Positions 45,534 through 57,207 of a stretch of 64,000 nt of DNA are shown here, one piece after another (the stretch's first letter is position 1; every line of letters begins with the position of its first letter). The position numbers and the translations under genes are program-made. Under the pieces are notes generated by a model, which saw nothing but the letters and a program-made list of their open reading frames with translations, was not told the origin of the DNA and did not search any database. This DNA comes from Ochotona curzoniae. Lineage: Eukaryota > Chordata > Mammalia > Lagomorpha > Ochotonidae. Where the stretch lies: assembly GCF_017591425.1 (NCBI RefSeq), contig NW_024467120.1, positions 7,192,001 to 7,256,000 on the forward strand, given 5' to 3'.

Positions 45534-45859
45534 GGGCCCGGTGCGGTGGCGCAGTGGTTAAGCTCCTCGCCTTGCAGGCCCGGGATCCCATATGGGTGCC
45601 GGTTCTATCCCTGCGGCCCCGCTTCCCATCCAGCTCCCTGCTTGTGACCCGGGAAAGCAGTCGAGGACCGCCCAAAGCTTTGGGATCCTGCACCCACATG
45701 GGAGACCCGGGATGAGGCTCCTGGCTTTGGGTTGGCATAGCATCAGCCATTGCGGTCACTTGGGGAGTGAATTATCGGACAGAAGATCTTCCTCTCTGTC
45801 TCTCCTCTCTGTATATCCGCCTTTCCAATAAAAATAAAATAAATCTTAAGAAGAAAAAA
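45534..45859 (+). mobile_element. Young C-SINE, full length, sense, with 13-bp target-site duplication
   Basis: Head GGGCCCGGTGCGGTGGCGCA; GAAAAAATGTCTG occurs at 45521-45533 and 45860-45872. Confidence 0.96.
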
Positions 45860-45984
45860 GAAAAAATGTCTGTGCCAAAATAAACTTAGGTTTTAATCTC
45901 ATTTTCTTGTAAAGTGATTTTTTTAGTTATTTTATATGAAATGGCTACAGAAAGAATAGAGGTGATGGGGTGGGGTTGGAGTGG

Positions 45985-46250
45985 AATAGAAGAAGAAGAA
46001 AGTTTTTGTCCGTTGCCCTACTCTCCAAATGTCCACAACAGTTAAAGTTGTAAAAAGCTCAGAACATTGTCTCTGTCTCCCAGGTGAGCTTCTGAGTCCC
46101 CAAGTACTGCAGTCTCTTCTTGCTGCATTCCTGGTTGTGCATTAGCAGGAAGCTGGGTTGGAAGCAGAGTCTGAACTCAAGCCAGGCAATCTGGTCAGGA
46201 ATGCACGCATCCTAAGCAGCATCTTAATTGCTGCACTAAGTGTCCTGGTT
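45985..46250 (-). mobile_element. Old C-SINE, antisense
   Basis: TACTCTCCAAATGTCCACAACAG, CATTAGCAGGAAGCTGGGTTGGAAGC, and TTAATTGCTGCACTAAGTGTCC. Confidence 0.72.
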
Positions 46251-46254
46251 ATTA

Positions 46255-47669
46255 CGGTGACTTCAGTTTGTTCAAGTGAGGTTGCTAAATGATGGGTATA
46301 ATTACCTTATTTCAGGTGATAATTTCAATTGACGGTAGTATAAGTTCTTTGATTTATACTGCAAAAAACATGAACTTGGCAGCTTTTTGTCTTCCAACAT
46401 TGAATTCTGAGTGTGTAATTGACCGTAATGTACTATCACTCAGCATGTGGGACATTGGTTCTCAGTAAATTGTTGCATTATCTGGAACTGCAAATAGATG
46501 GTGACTGCTAAATTCATCTCCAGCAACGATTAAAATTCTCCACAAAATATTTTAAACTGTATTAAGTTACATAATTTTGTGATGAATCGTGGTCTGAGGT
46601 CAGATTTTTATAACCAATATCTGTCGTATGTTTCTACAGACATAGTAGAAATAGAAGAGCTTTTTTTTTAACTGTTTAAAGGGGGAAAAGAAGGGATATG
46701 AGAGAAAGGTGGAAAAGCAGTACTGTTTTAGGAGTAAGAAGATAATTCTTAACACTATTATGGTGATTCTTATCAACTGTTTAATATGTTGAGCATATTG
46801 CAAATATGGCATTTACCGTAGTACAAATACAGTACCATGAAATTGACAAAAAAAATATTGTTGACTATAATCAAGTCTTTCCTTTGATTGTATCATTTGT
46901 ATTTCATATAGTGGGGGAAAATTCTTTAATGGTGACTACTCAGTTTAGACTTACAAGCATAGCTACTAGTCACAGCATTAACCAATGATTGGTTTTGGAT
47001 TTCCTGTTATTGGCTTTCTTTCATTTGTTCAATTACAAAAACATTTCTTAAAAATTGTTCATTGAGTAAAGTGTATCGTGTCTTGCCATTATTCTCACGT
47101 TGCTTATTGTCCAATGTGGAAAGATAGGCTAGAGACGATTGTATAGGTAGACTTCTGAAAGTTTGTTGAAGGATAGAATTAAAATTATGAATGAATTCTG
47201 GTGGGAAACTTAAAATTCTTGTGTATTTTTCCCATAATATGCATTTTCCATGAGACATGAAAAGTGCTTCATGTGTAGATAAACCCACACTTTTTTTTCC
47301 CCTGTGGTTTGACATACCCAGCTCAACAAGAATATGGCCAAGGTGAATTTTCTAGTGTCCTGAGATACCAGTGTTGGCTGCCTTTTCCCCCTGCAGCAAA
47401 ATCTTTGGGTCAGGTGAGATGGGAACTTGCTGAAGCCCAGCTGAGAGTATTTGCCTGTGTCTCAGAAGGTGTGGGATTCCATGGCTATATATTAGTCAAG
47501 GAGTCGCCCCTTCAGACTGGATTCCATTAGTTGCTAGGGCTCACTTTTTTAAACTTTCAGTAACTAAAGATGATTTTTCATTTTTCTTGTTAAGGAAGGG
47601 ATCAGCTATATTAATGAATTAAGTAATACCACACTTGAAAAGTGACTACAAAAGGAGGTAAAAAAAAAA
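46255..47669. other. Unique intron, nothing recognised
   Basis: About 1.4 kb, AT-rich, with no supported feature. Confidence 0.45.
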
Positions 47670-47682
47670 CACCTAAATTTTA

Positions 47683-48010
47683 AGATTTATTTTTATTATT
47701 TTTTTTTATTGGAAAGGCGGATATACAGAGAGGAGAGACAGAGAGGAAGATCTTCCGTCCGATGATTCACTCCCCAAGTGACTGCAACGGGCCGATACTA
47801 TGCCAGTCCAAAGCCAGGAGCCTCTTCTGGGTCTCCCACGCGAGTGCAGGTTCCCAAAGCTTTGGGCCGTCCTTGACTGCTTTCCCGGGCCACAGGCAGG
47901 GAGCTGGAAGGGAAGCGGGGCTGCCGGGATTAGAACCAGCGCCCATATGGGATCCCGGGGCATGCAAGGCGAGGACCTTTAACCACTTGCGCCACCACGC
48001 CAGGCCCAAA
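47683..48010 (-). mobile_element. Young C-SINE, full length, antisense, with 13-bp target-site duplication
   Basis: Right end CTTGCGCCACCACGCCAGGCCC. CACCTAAATTTTA occurs at 47670-47682 and 48012-48024. Confidence 0.96.
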
Positions 48011-48024
48011 TCACCTAAATTTTA

Positions 48025-48780
48025 AAGAAACTTAGTTTCAATATATAAATAGCCCCTTGTTTAAGATGGTTCCATTTAGCAATATTTTGGCTTTACAGGG
48101 TTCAAAAGTGGTAAATATTTTGTAAAAATTCTATCCGTTCAAAAGGTTAAGGGCATTGAATACATTTTTGAGTGTGTTTTGAATTTACAGTGGGTTCATT
48201 GGGTTATAAAGGCATTGCATATCAAGAACCACCTGTGTACAACATATTTTAAGTTTGCTTAAGTCTACAATCAAAAATCAGTTCGAGATCCAGTAGTCCT
48301 CCTCGTCTTCAGATGAGTGTGATTAGTAATAATAAACCCAAGTATGTATTTTGCTTCAGGACTTTTAACACTGACTGGGAAAAACATTAAAATATCTTAT
48401 AAGCTTTATCCTTTCAATTCTTAGCTGGAAACTGAATTTGATTGTCTCTTGCCCCCCAATATAATAGATTCACGCCCTCATTTTAGTCATGGTTGATGAA
48501 TGTGTTAAAGTACAAGAGGATGTGCAAATTAGGTGGTGGATTCAGTCGGTACAGCAGCTCATCAGGGCTTCTTTCCTCAGGGTCACTAGATTGAAGTCTT
48601 CTGATGCATCAGTACACTTTGGAGTTTCTATTTTAGTTGTTCTATCCCTCTTTGGAAGGGTATTACCGTGTACAGTGATGCTTCTGCAGTATTGGTATTG
48701 TTCTAAGGGGGGTGAACTATTTAAACTGTAGATTTGTTTTGTTATTTGAAATGGGTTTTCTCCATAATAGGAGTATACAA
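48025..48780. other. Unique intron, nothing recognised
   Basis: No supported feature. Confidence 0.45.
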
Positions 48781-48990
48781 ATGTCCTTCCAAAAGTTTAT
48801 GGGAAAATAGAATTGAAAGATAAATTTCTTTTGCTGCAAAAGTTTAAATCTTCAGGTTTTTTTTTTTTTTTTAAAGTTGTATACATCAGTGTTCATGGGC
48901 TTTTTGAAGATATGTCATACGGGTGGATTTCAAAACTTTTTGTACTAAAATAAACTTCTAGTTCTATTTCTGTGAGCTTTTGTAGTACCC
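48781..48990. mobile_element. MITE-like repeat with inverted ends, copy 3 of 3
   Basis: The left end CCTTCCAAAAGTTTATGGGAAAATAG pairs imperfectly with the right end CTATTTCTGTGAGCTTTTGTAGTACC. The internal TTTTTGTACTAAAATAAACTTCTAG motif matches copy 1. Confidence 0.6.
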
Positions 48991-49824
48991 TAGTTCATGT
49001 CATACACTTAATCTTACTTGCTTACGGAAATTCTTTTAAAATAGGAGTGCTTATCATCTTGCTCTATAAGGAGGAAAGGCTTGTGTAATAGCCAGGTACA
49101 AAGGTGAGCTCTGAACAAGGGAGGCATCTTACATGCATAGCATGGCTCCTCATAAACAGCACTCAGTCATCTTTACCTTGGTGATGAAATTGCAATTTAA
49201 ATTTTAAAATACCGGAGAATTAAAAAAAAAAAAACTCTTCATTTTCTCTCCTAGTCTGAAAAACTGAGGCCCACAGATCAAAGTGAAAAACCACGGATTA
49301 ATAGCAAAAAATTTTTAGTTACAAGTATATGTACAGAAGTTCACAAAGAAATGGGATCCAAGGAGTTGGTTTTAATTCAGAGTTTATAAACCATGAAAAC
49401 AAAGGAGCCCAAGTACAGAGAACAGAGTCAGCAAACTAAAAGGCTTCTAGCGGAAGTGGTTAGTTGTGCAAAAATGACTTAAATATATATGCTAAATCAG
49501 GTTCATTTATAAAATTTTCAAATCAGATTAAATTATTTCTAGGTAGGAAGGACAGAAAACTTTTGTACCTGTGGCTGCCATTTTATCAAAACGATCCTTA
49601 TGCCCTAGTGGGGGGTTTCGATTGGTTTAGTTTCGTTTTCTTCCATTGAGAAGAATGGTTTCTAGGTAACTGACAGTGTTATACATGGCTTTATCAATCC
49701 TTTATGTGGTCCTGCAGTGACTTCTCCCCTGTTTGAGCTCAGATGACTAATTTCCTTTTGTAATACTCATCTTAAAATATGTGATTCTTAGGATATATTT
49801 TACAGTGTATAAAACATCTTAGTA
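48991..49824. other. Unique intron, nothing recognised
   Basis: No supported feature apart from an A run at 49227-49238. Confidence 0.45.
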
Positions 49825-49978
49825 CAGGGTCCAGTATTATGGCACTGGCATCTTGCATCTGAATGCCCTATGTGTAAACTGTTTCACTTTCAATCCTGCT
49901 TCCTGCTGTTGTGCCTTGGAAAGCAGCTGAAGATGGCTCAGGTGCTTGGGCCTCTGGCACTCACATGGGAGACTAGAT
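49825..49978 (+). mobile_element. Old C-SINE 5'-half fragment, sense
   Basis: GGCACTGGCATCTTGCATCTG, TGCCTTGGAAAGCAGCTGAAGATGGC and CACTCACATGGGAGACTAGA; the 3' half is missing. Confidence 0.68.
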
Positions 49979-50559
49979 CATTTTAGCACTACATGGATTT
50001 AATTTTGGGTTTTACACAGCTGTACATATTTGGGTCATTTGAGGGTATTTTCATTCTTTGAGTCTGTAACAACATTAAATGCCTTGATAAAATGTTTCAT
50101 GGCCACTAGTTTGTGAATTAATTTACTTAATCATGTTAATTTGAAATGTTTGTATTTCTGTATAATTTACATTTTTTTTAGTTTTCTTTAGGGACGAGAG
50201 ACCTAAACTTCATCTGTGTTCCTAGAAGTGAAAATTCCTTTTGCTATCTGCTCTACCATTGAATATATATTACATACTTGATAAGCATAGAATAGTCTAT
50301 TAAAGAACTTGCAAGTATGATATGCAAAATGAAAATCTGAATTTCTTTCACTTTCTCTAAATTTTCCTATTTGTTGCATACAGTTGGAAGTGATGACCAT
50401 AGGATGAATGGACAGGTGAGATGTGTGGCGAAGTAATGCCTGACATCTACAAAAGAGTGACCAGTGTTTATGGCCTACTGAAATTATTTATTTGCGGCCA
50501 TAGAATCTTACGGGTTTTGGTAACCCCTGGCCCATGGCGTGTTAGGTGAAGGCAACGGG

Positions 50560-50695
50560 CAGTGATGAATGGCTTACAGTTGTGATTTTGCCTTTACTTT
50601 GACCTCTGGCAAGCTAGTGGATCTTTCCAATCCTTGGTTTCCTTTTTCATAAAATGTCATGGCATTGCTGGAAAGGAGGCATGCTAGAATTGTGG
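50560..50695 (+). mobile_element. MIR fragment
   Basis: TTGACCTCTGGCAAGCTAGTGG, then CCTTGGTTTCCTTTTTCATAAAATGTCATGGCATTGCTGG, follows the MIR core order (GTGACCTTGGGCAAG, CTCAGTTTCCTCATCTGTAAAATG). Confidence 0.65.
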
Positions 50696-52212
50696 AATTT
50701 TATATCCACAGTGATTATTTAAGGCAATCAACCACAAGTTCAGTATCGATCCATTATATTTTCTGCAATGTAAAAATGTCTTGTGTAAGAGAAGCATTTC
50801 CTTTAGAATAGAGAAATGATTTGGGATCTAGCTCTGTGCAGGGGAGAAGCTTTTACTTATTTGTTTAAAAATGACTTACTTCAAAAGTGGAGCAAGTATG
50901 AGAAAAAACAAATAGCTTCTTTCCGCTGACTCCCTCTCCACTAATGCTACTCTCCTCTCCCTGCCACCTCCGCATCTTGGCTGTTTGTGTTGTCTCGGGA
51001 TTCAGCTTGACCAGTGACTGTTTTATCTTTGTTTTCATTGTTTCTTGTCAACATGTAGCAGTGCATGAGTGAATGGTAGAGTGAGAACATGAATTGATGA
51101 GTTAGTGACTTTTACATAAACAATAGTTCTTGGCAAATCTGCAGTCATGGAAACCACTTGAACTTGGAATCAAGTTCAAGGGGACTTCTTGACTGGTTTT
51201 GTCTGGCCACTTCATCAGAATGTCCTAGTTTGGTGTATCTGGATATGCTAACAGAATGGCAGCTTGTATGCAGGAGGCTTGATTACCTTGACCACGTGCC
51301 TGGGGTGTTGCCCACTCATTTGTATCCTTTCAACTACTTCCTTAGTGGTATGCGGATGAGTCCTTTCCTTGTTGTAGTTTTCCTTCCTAAGGCATATAAA
51401 ATATGCAGTGTTTTAATTTTGCTGGTTAAGATAGAATGCTATCTAGGGTTCCCAAGATCATACATCATTTAGTATGGATTTACATCTCTGTACATCCCCA
51501 GCTACATGTGAGAATATATCCTGATGGATTATTTTCTCAGGTTGATGAAATCATATCTTAAAGTGACTTTGTTTTCAATTATTGGCAGCATAGAGGTTAT
51601 CTCTTCATGTTCTAACAACAAATGATGCATGTATTTAGAGAGGTGTTGATATGAACTGTTTCCTCCTTGGCTGGTTCCAAAAGTTTGGACAGACGTCACG
51701 GTTGATGACTGTGCTGCTGCTGCCGTTCATTAGCTCTATTTCCTGACGTCTCTCTGATCGCTGTGTGTATGCAGCTCATGCCGCTGCACACCTGCGCATC
51801 GGTACTTCTGTTCGTGTCCTTTCGCTGGAACGTTTGGATGCCTAGAGCAGTCATGGGCAGCGGTGAAAGCTAGGCTTGTTCTCGACAGAAATAGCTGGGT
51901 TTCCCTCCTCCTGCTGCTGTCGGGAGGAAGGGTTTTTGAGTGTGTTAGTATGCATTTCACAATTCAAAAATCAAGCACTTGAGGGAAAGTCGGGTTAAGT
52001 ACGTGGACGTCCCCCTGCGCTTCTTGCAGGGAAGGGATGGGAGTGACAAAGGGCTAGGTGGAGGCAGCAGCATCTCCGCTGCTGCTTCTAGAGAATTCTT
52101 CCCAGCACTTGCTACTCTCCTTGGACCCCGACTTTATTCGCTAGCAACAAGGAAACAAGAAGTGTCAAATATGAAGGCATTTCTTACTTTGCAGTCTGTC
52201 TTTTCTCCTGTA
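50696..52212. other. Unique intron; candidate regulatory element (51660-52120)
   Basis: Segment 51690-52130 is repeat-free by eye, has many CpGs for an intron, and contains CRE-like cores (GACGTCACGG at about 51693 and CTGACGTCTC at about 51742). Function is inference. Confidence 0.4.
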
Positions 52213-52508
52213 AAGGTTTATTTGAAAAGTGTGTGCATGCAGGAGAGAGAGAATGAGGGAATGAATGAATCTTCCATCCATTGCTTTCCTCTTCACGTAT
52301 TTACTGGTTCACTCCCCAAATGGCCATAGTGCTCAGAGCTGAGACAGCTGATGTGCAGCCAGGAGGCACAGGAGGCAGAAGCTTCATCTGCAGCTCCTGC
52401 GTGAGTCCTCTGCTACTTCCCCAGGTATGTGGATAGGGACTAGATTGGAAATAGAGCAGCGAGGACTTGAAGTGGCACCAAAGAGGACAGCTTTATACCA
52501 CATACCAA
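52213..52508 (-). mobile_element. Older C-SINE, antisense
   Basis: TAAAGGTTTATTTGAAAAGTG at the left, CACTCCCCAAATGGCCATAG, then GAGGACTTGAAGTGGCACC near the right. Confidence 0.75.
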
Positions 52509-52517
52509 CCTCTATAG

Positions 52518-52845
52518 CATTATTATTAGTATTATTTTATTGGAAAAGCAAATATGCAGAGAGGAGGACAGACAAAGAAAGACCTTCTGTCCGATAATTC
52601 ACTCCTTAAGTGGCCGTAATGGCCAGAGCTGCAATGATCCAAAGCCACGAGCCTTGGAGCCACTTCTGGGTCTCCCATGTGGGTGCAGGGTCCCAAGACT
52701 TTGGCCCATCCTCCACTGCCTTCCCAGGCCACAGGCATGGAGCTGGATGGAAAGCTGGGCCACCAGGATTAGAAACTGGCACCCATACAGACTCCCAGAG
52801 TTTACAAGGTGAGGATATTAGCCACTAGGCTACTGCACCAGGCCC
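52518..52845 (-). mobile_element. C-SINE, full length, antisense, with target-site duplication
   Basis: CCTCTATAG at 52509-52517 and 52846-52854. Right end CTAGGCTACTGCACCAGGCC. Confidence 0.92.
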
Positions 52846-52854
52846 CCTCTATAG

Positions 52855-53879
52855 ACTTTTAGTATGCCATAGCTCTGTACATCTCTGTGCTGTTCTAATC
52901 AAGAAACACTTGTTTCAATGTTTATCGCATAATCAAAATTTAAGTTAAATTTATGTTGTGCAGTGTGATGCTAAGGAAACCAGGAGGTCTCAGATGTTCA
53001 TTGCAGCTCCGGTCAACTCCCCCAGGTGTGGGACTTGGAGCCTCCATCGTTTTATCTTTTTAACCTTTAGTTCTCTCATCAGTACAGTAAAGGAATGATC
53101 ATGTGGCATCTCTCAGCGACTTTGCCTGCTGTGTATTTTGAAATTATGTACAAATTATTTCTTATATTCAGAGCTTTGGCCGGAAGAGTGGATGGCTTCT
53201 TCATTTTTCCTTATTACTTCAGTTAATGGTCACAACAGGGCACATCACCACTTCTATTTTAACATAAGTTTCAAGAAATGTGAACCAGTTTTCATTTTAA
53301 TTAACATTTCAAGGGAATCTGAAATGAAGACATGGGAATTTATGCTATTTTAAACTCTCAAATTATTACTCTTACCAATACTCATATTTTTAAGGATAAA
53401 AGCTTTTTAAAGTACATCTGTGTTTGGTAAATTTTTAAAGAAACATTTCTCCTTTTTTTTTTTTAACTGAGTAAAGTTCATTAGATGAAAAGAATAGGGT
53501 ACCACTGGAGAAGATTCAGAGCAAGAATGACTAGAAATTTTGTTTTACAACTTTCGCTAGTTGGTTGGTCATTTACAAAAAGTTGTAATAATATTACAAT
53601 GCTGAGGTTTTTTTTAAGTTTTGACTTCTGTTTGATTTATATTTCTGCTCTTACATTCTAAAGGCTTACTCAAACATAATTTTTAAAATACATTTCTTCA
53701 TCACCACACATCTGTGTTTTGAAATTTCCCATTCATTTTCTGGCGTTCTTACTCCTTTATAATTAGTCTAGTATGATTTTGTAACCTGATTTGGTGTTTC
53801 TCGCATCAGCAGAACATTTTCCCTTAATTATCATCTATTGGCATCTACTGTATTTTACTATCTTTTACATCTGAGAACT
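52855..53879. other. Unique intron with a possible MIR remnant near 53030-53110
   Basis: TTAGTTCTCTCATCAGTACAGTAAAGGAATGATC recalls the MIR CTCATCTGTAAAATG block, too short for a firm call. Nothing else is recognised. Confidence 0.4.
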
Positions 53880-54145
53880 GCAGAGCTGGAGGTCAGGTGC
53901 AGGAAAAAAAGTCACATCTGTTTATTCGCTGCTTAGCTGTCCACAGAGCTGGGCTGGACCGTCCACACCAGGGAACTCGGTTCAGTGCTTCCTCTGGAAA
54001 GTCAGCAAGTTAGAGTCCTTCAGCTGCACCACTGCCTGTCAGGGTGACACTGGCAGGCAGCTGGAGACAAACCAAACCCAGTGCTCTGAGCCAGAATGCG
54101 TGTGCCGTAACTGGCCTCTTATCCATTAGACCAAGCAGCCACCCA
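53880..54145 (-). mobile_element. Old C-SINE, antisense
   Basis: TCTGTTTATTCGCTGCTTAGC, CAGGGAACTCGGTTCAGTGC, and GCGTGTGCCGTAACTGGCC in the order of the old subfamily. Confidence 0.6.
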
Positions 54146-54514
54146 TGTTTTCATAGTTTGTATAACTAACATATGATGATTGTTACCGTGATGTGGCATG
54201 TTTATTATTGCTATAATCTTATTGGTATGTTTCCTCTTTGTCTTCTGCAGTGTTTTTATTCTGTGGCAGTATTTGCACTTTACGGAGGACCAGATTTTTA
54301 AGACTGATAGGCAATGGAAGAACCATGAAGTTGTGTTTTCTGTAGGATTCTCTCCATTACCACTGGGGACTGCAGCTTGCGCTGTCATCATCTAGGACTT
54401 TGCAATATATTGCCAATATCTGCTTCAGATTTGGTGTCTCTTGAGAGAATTCTCTCCTGGTACTCAGCCAGCAGCTGAGAGCTGGTGAGACCCTGATTGT
54501 TTGATTTGCTTAGT

Positions 54515-54721
54515 TTAGGGATCAGTGGACTATGGGCCATGGACCATGAGCCAGGGGCCCAGTCCAGCCCTCTGCCTGTTTTTTTTTTTTTGCATACACA
54601 AAAACTCATTCTTTTAAGTGTTGTCTGTGGTTCAGTTTGCACTAAAGTGACAGCGTTACGTATTTGCAACAGAGCTGTGACCAGGCATAGGTAAAGTATT
54701 CACTGTATGCTTTTCAAAAAC
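54515..54721. mobile_element. hAT-Charlie-like DNA transposon fragment
   Basis: GGATCAGTGGACTATGGGCCATGG, GCCCAGTCCAGCCCTCTGCCTGTTTTT and AAGTGTTGTCTGTGG parallel the mammalian hAT remnants containing GGCCAAATCCAGCCCGCTGCCTGTTTTTGTA. No transposase remains. Confidence 0.6.
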
Positions 54722-54985
54722 AAAATATCTTTTTTAATAGAAAGAGGTGGGAGATAGGATGAGAATGATTTTAATCTTCCATCTGCTGGTTCACTCTCCA
54801 AGTGATTGCGACAGCTGGGCTTGAAACAGCTAGAAGCCAAGAGCCTCCTGGAGCCTAAGTGGAGCCTAACTCCACTTAGGTTTGCCACATGGGTGACGGG
54901 GTCACCATCTTTCATTGCTTTCCCAGGCACACTCATAAGCAGTCAGATTGGAAGTGGAATAGCCAGGAGTTGAACTGGTATTCAT
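54722..54985 (-). mobile_element. C-SINE, antisense, containing a hairpin
   Basis: AAATATCTTTTTTAATAGAAAG at the left, GTTCACTCTCCAAGTGATTGCGAC in the middle. A perfect 11-bp inverted repeat lies at 54854-54880. Confidence 0.82.
54854..54880. repeat. Perfect 11-bp inverted repeat with 5-nt loop
   Basis: CCTAAGTGGAG, CCTAA, CTCCACTTAGG. It lies inside the SINE, where other copies have no such palindrome. Confidence 0.8.
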
Positions 54986-55589
54986 GTGCTCCTCCTCTTC
55001 CTTTGGGGCTATTCCCTAACATTCTTCCTTCTGCTGAATTCGCCGCTTGATCTTTTTTTTTCTTGGTGCTTTGTTTTTATCTTTTCCTGTCTCCTACCCT
55101 TCATGTCATACCCACCTGTCACTAAGAGCATTCTAGTTGCTGCTGTGTTAGGTTCTTTCACATCTCATTTGTTAGAAAGCACTGGCGGGGTGAGTGCAAA
55201 GTGCTTCCACATTACTGTATACCCTTCCTCACTCACTGCACTCTGTTGGATGTTCTTGATCATTAAATGATTGAGTTGTGCTACAGGAAGCAGCTGTTTA
55301 AGCTTGGATTTAATTGTTGACAATCTCTTAGCTATTTGACAGTGACATTTGGTGTTAGATGTAAAGTTCACGAAGGAGCCAGATGGAAACTAGGGATTTC
55401 ATCATTTGATAAGGTATTTTCCATTTCCTGCAGGAAAAGTATTTACTTGGTACTGATAACAAAGGGGAACCAGGTAGAAGAGCCATGCAGTAAGTCTCTG
55501 GGCTGTCTACTCAATATACTGAAGACTTTTTTTTTTTTTAATAAATTAAGATTTTTCAGGATTCAAACTTAAGATTACACAAATTTTTA
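54986..55589. other. Unique intron, nothing recognised
   Basis: No supported feature. Confidence 0.45.
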
Positions 55590-55914
55590 AAAAAGATTTA
55601 TTGATTTTTATTACAAAGTCAGATATACAGAGAGGAGGAGAGACAGAGAAGATCTTCTGTCCGATGATTCACTCCCCAAGTGACTGCAACGGCCAGTGCT
55701 GAGCCGATCTGAAGCTGGGTACCAGGAACTTCTTTCCAGGTCTCCGACGCGGGTGCAGGGTCCCAAAGCTTTGGGCCGTCCTCAACTGCTTTCCCAGGCC
55801 ACAAGAAGGGAGCTGGATGGGAAGTGGAGCTGCCGGGATTAGATCCGGCGCCCATATGGGATCCTGGTGCATTCAAGGCGAGGACTTTAGTCACTAGACC
55901 ACACCACCGGGCCC
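55590..55914 (-). mobile_element. C-SINE, full length, antisense
   Basis: AAAGATTTATTGATTTTTATTAC at the left, CTAGACCACACCACCGGGCCCC at the right; well-preserved CCCATATGGGATCC box. Confidence 0.93.
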
Positions 55915-56760
55915 CATAAAAATATTCTAATGTTAGTGAATTGTGTGTTGTCAAGATAGTATTATGTAAAAAAAATTAATATCATGTGTTGTGCTTGTTT
56001 ATTGATTTAATCCTTGGTCTACTTCCTGGGAGGTTTTGACATAGTGTGTATCATACTTAGTTCATTGGCCTTCCAGTTCTGACTTTGTGCTTTTGAAAAG
56101 ACGACAGAGTATGCCAAGTGTGGATGCTTCTCGCTGATTGGGCGGTGTAGTCTGAAGCCAGTTGTCCACAGCAGTACTGATGACCTCAGTTGTTGTCAGA
56201 ACCTGAGCGTTAAGGCAGAAGGAACTGATGCCAAAACATTGCCGAGTCCTTGGACTTGAAAAGAAATTGAAAATTGGAAAATATAATCTCAAAATACATG
56301 AAGGATATGGGTAGTTTCTGGGAAAAGATGGAAACTGCTTTGTTCATTACTAACTTCAAGCACAGAATCAGTGTTTATTGTACAATATGGATGTTTCACA
56401 CCGATGAGTAATGTCCGCCTAAAAATATATTGCAGCTCCCTTTTGAGATATTGATCCTTTACCAGCATTTCTGCTCCTTAGAATTTATGCTAGGGAGGCA
56501 AATAAAGACACAGCTGAACATAGATTTTACATCTGGGTTTCTATAATACAGAAATACTTTATCAAGTATATGTGTGCATACAACACAAATGTAATTATTT
56601 TGCTTATACATGTAAGGAATGCACTGGTAGGCAGACATAAGCAATCAATAACCCGATGGTCCCTGGGGAGCAGGACTGGGAAGATGGGGAGATTTCCAGA
56701 ATGTGGAATACTTCATTTTTTATTTGTTGTTCTCTCCATCAGAACGTTCATTAAAAAGAA

Positions 56761-56806
<46 letters not shown>

Positions 56807-57189
56807 TGCTTTTATTTCAGACAAATCATTGGGGATAATAGGTTTGAATATTTTTATTATTTACTATAAATGGCTAATTTGAATGGTTACTTTGGAAAAA
56901 AATATCCTGAAGAATGATTCATACTCTGGAGTTTCCTGCAAAATTGATTTTCTTTGTCTTGTTTTGCAATGAGATAAAAACGAAAGGTGTTATTTGAGGA
57001 ATTGCTGTATGTTGTCTAATCACATAGCAAGTTCGACATACACTGCAGCAATCTGATTTTACTATAGTTTATTGAAGCAGTTGGAAGAAAATTCTGGTTC
57101 ATGCTACAGGAGCATATTATTGGGAAGACTTGTGTGCACAAAAACAGCTTCCAGTGGAACACCTGTGGGCAGTGACATTCACCACTGTT
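55915..57189. other. Unique intron immediately upstream of the exon
   Basis: Contains a (CA)n microsatellite at 56764-56805. No other feature is supported. Confidence 0.5.
56764..56805 (+). repeat. (CA)n microsatellite
   Basis: About 20 perfect CA units, some 400 bp before the exon. Confidence 0.97.
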
Positions 57190-57207
57190 TTCTCTCCAAC
57201 CTTTTAG
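57190..57207 (+). promoter_or_regulatory. CDKAL1: 3' splice acceptor of the CDKAL1 exon
   Basis: A pyrimidine-rich run (TTCTCTCCAACCTTTTAG) ends in the AG at 57206-57207, immediately before the split codon that opens the exon. Confidence 0.9.

Larger units (their letters stand above)
1..57207 (+). other. CDKAL1: CDKAL1 intron upstream of the recognised exon (partial, probably human intron 5)
   Basis: I recognise no other CDKAL1 exon in this interval; the preceding exon should encode the NSCTVKNPAEDHFRNS segment and lies further left. The interval holds LINE, SINE and DNA-transposon remnants separated by AT-rich unique sequence. It ends at a normal 3' splice site. If gene structure is conserved, this is the intron whose human counterpart carries type 2 diabetes-associated variants. 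Confidence 0.8.
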
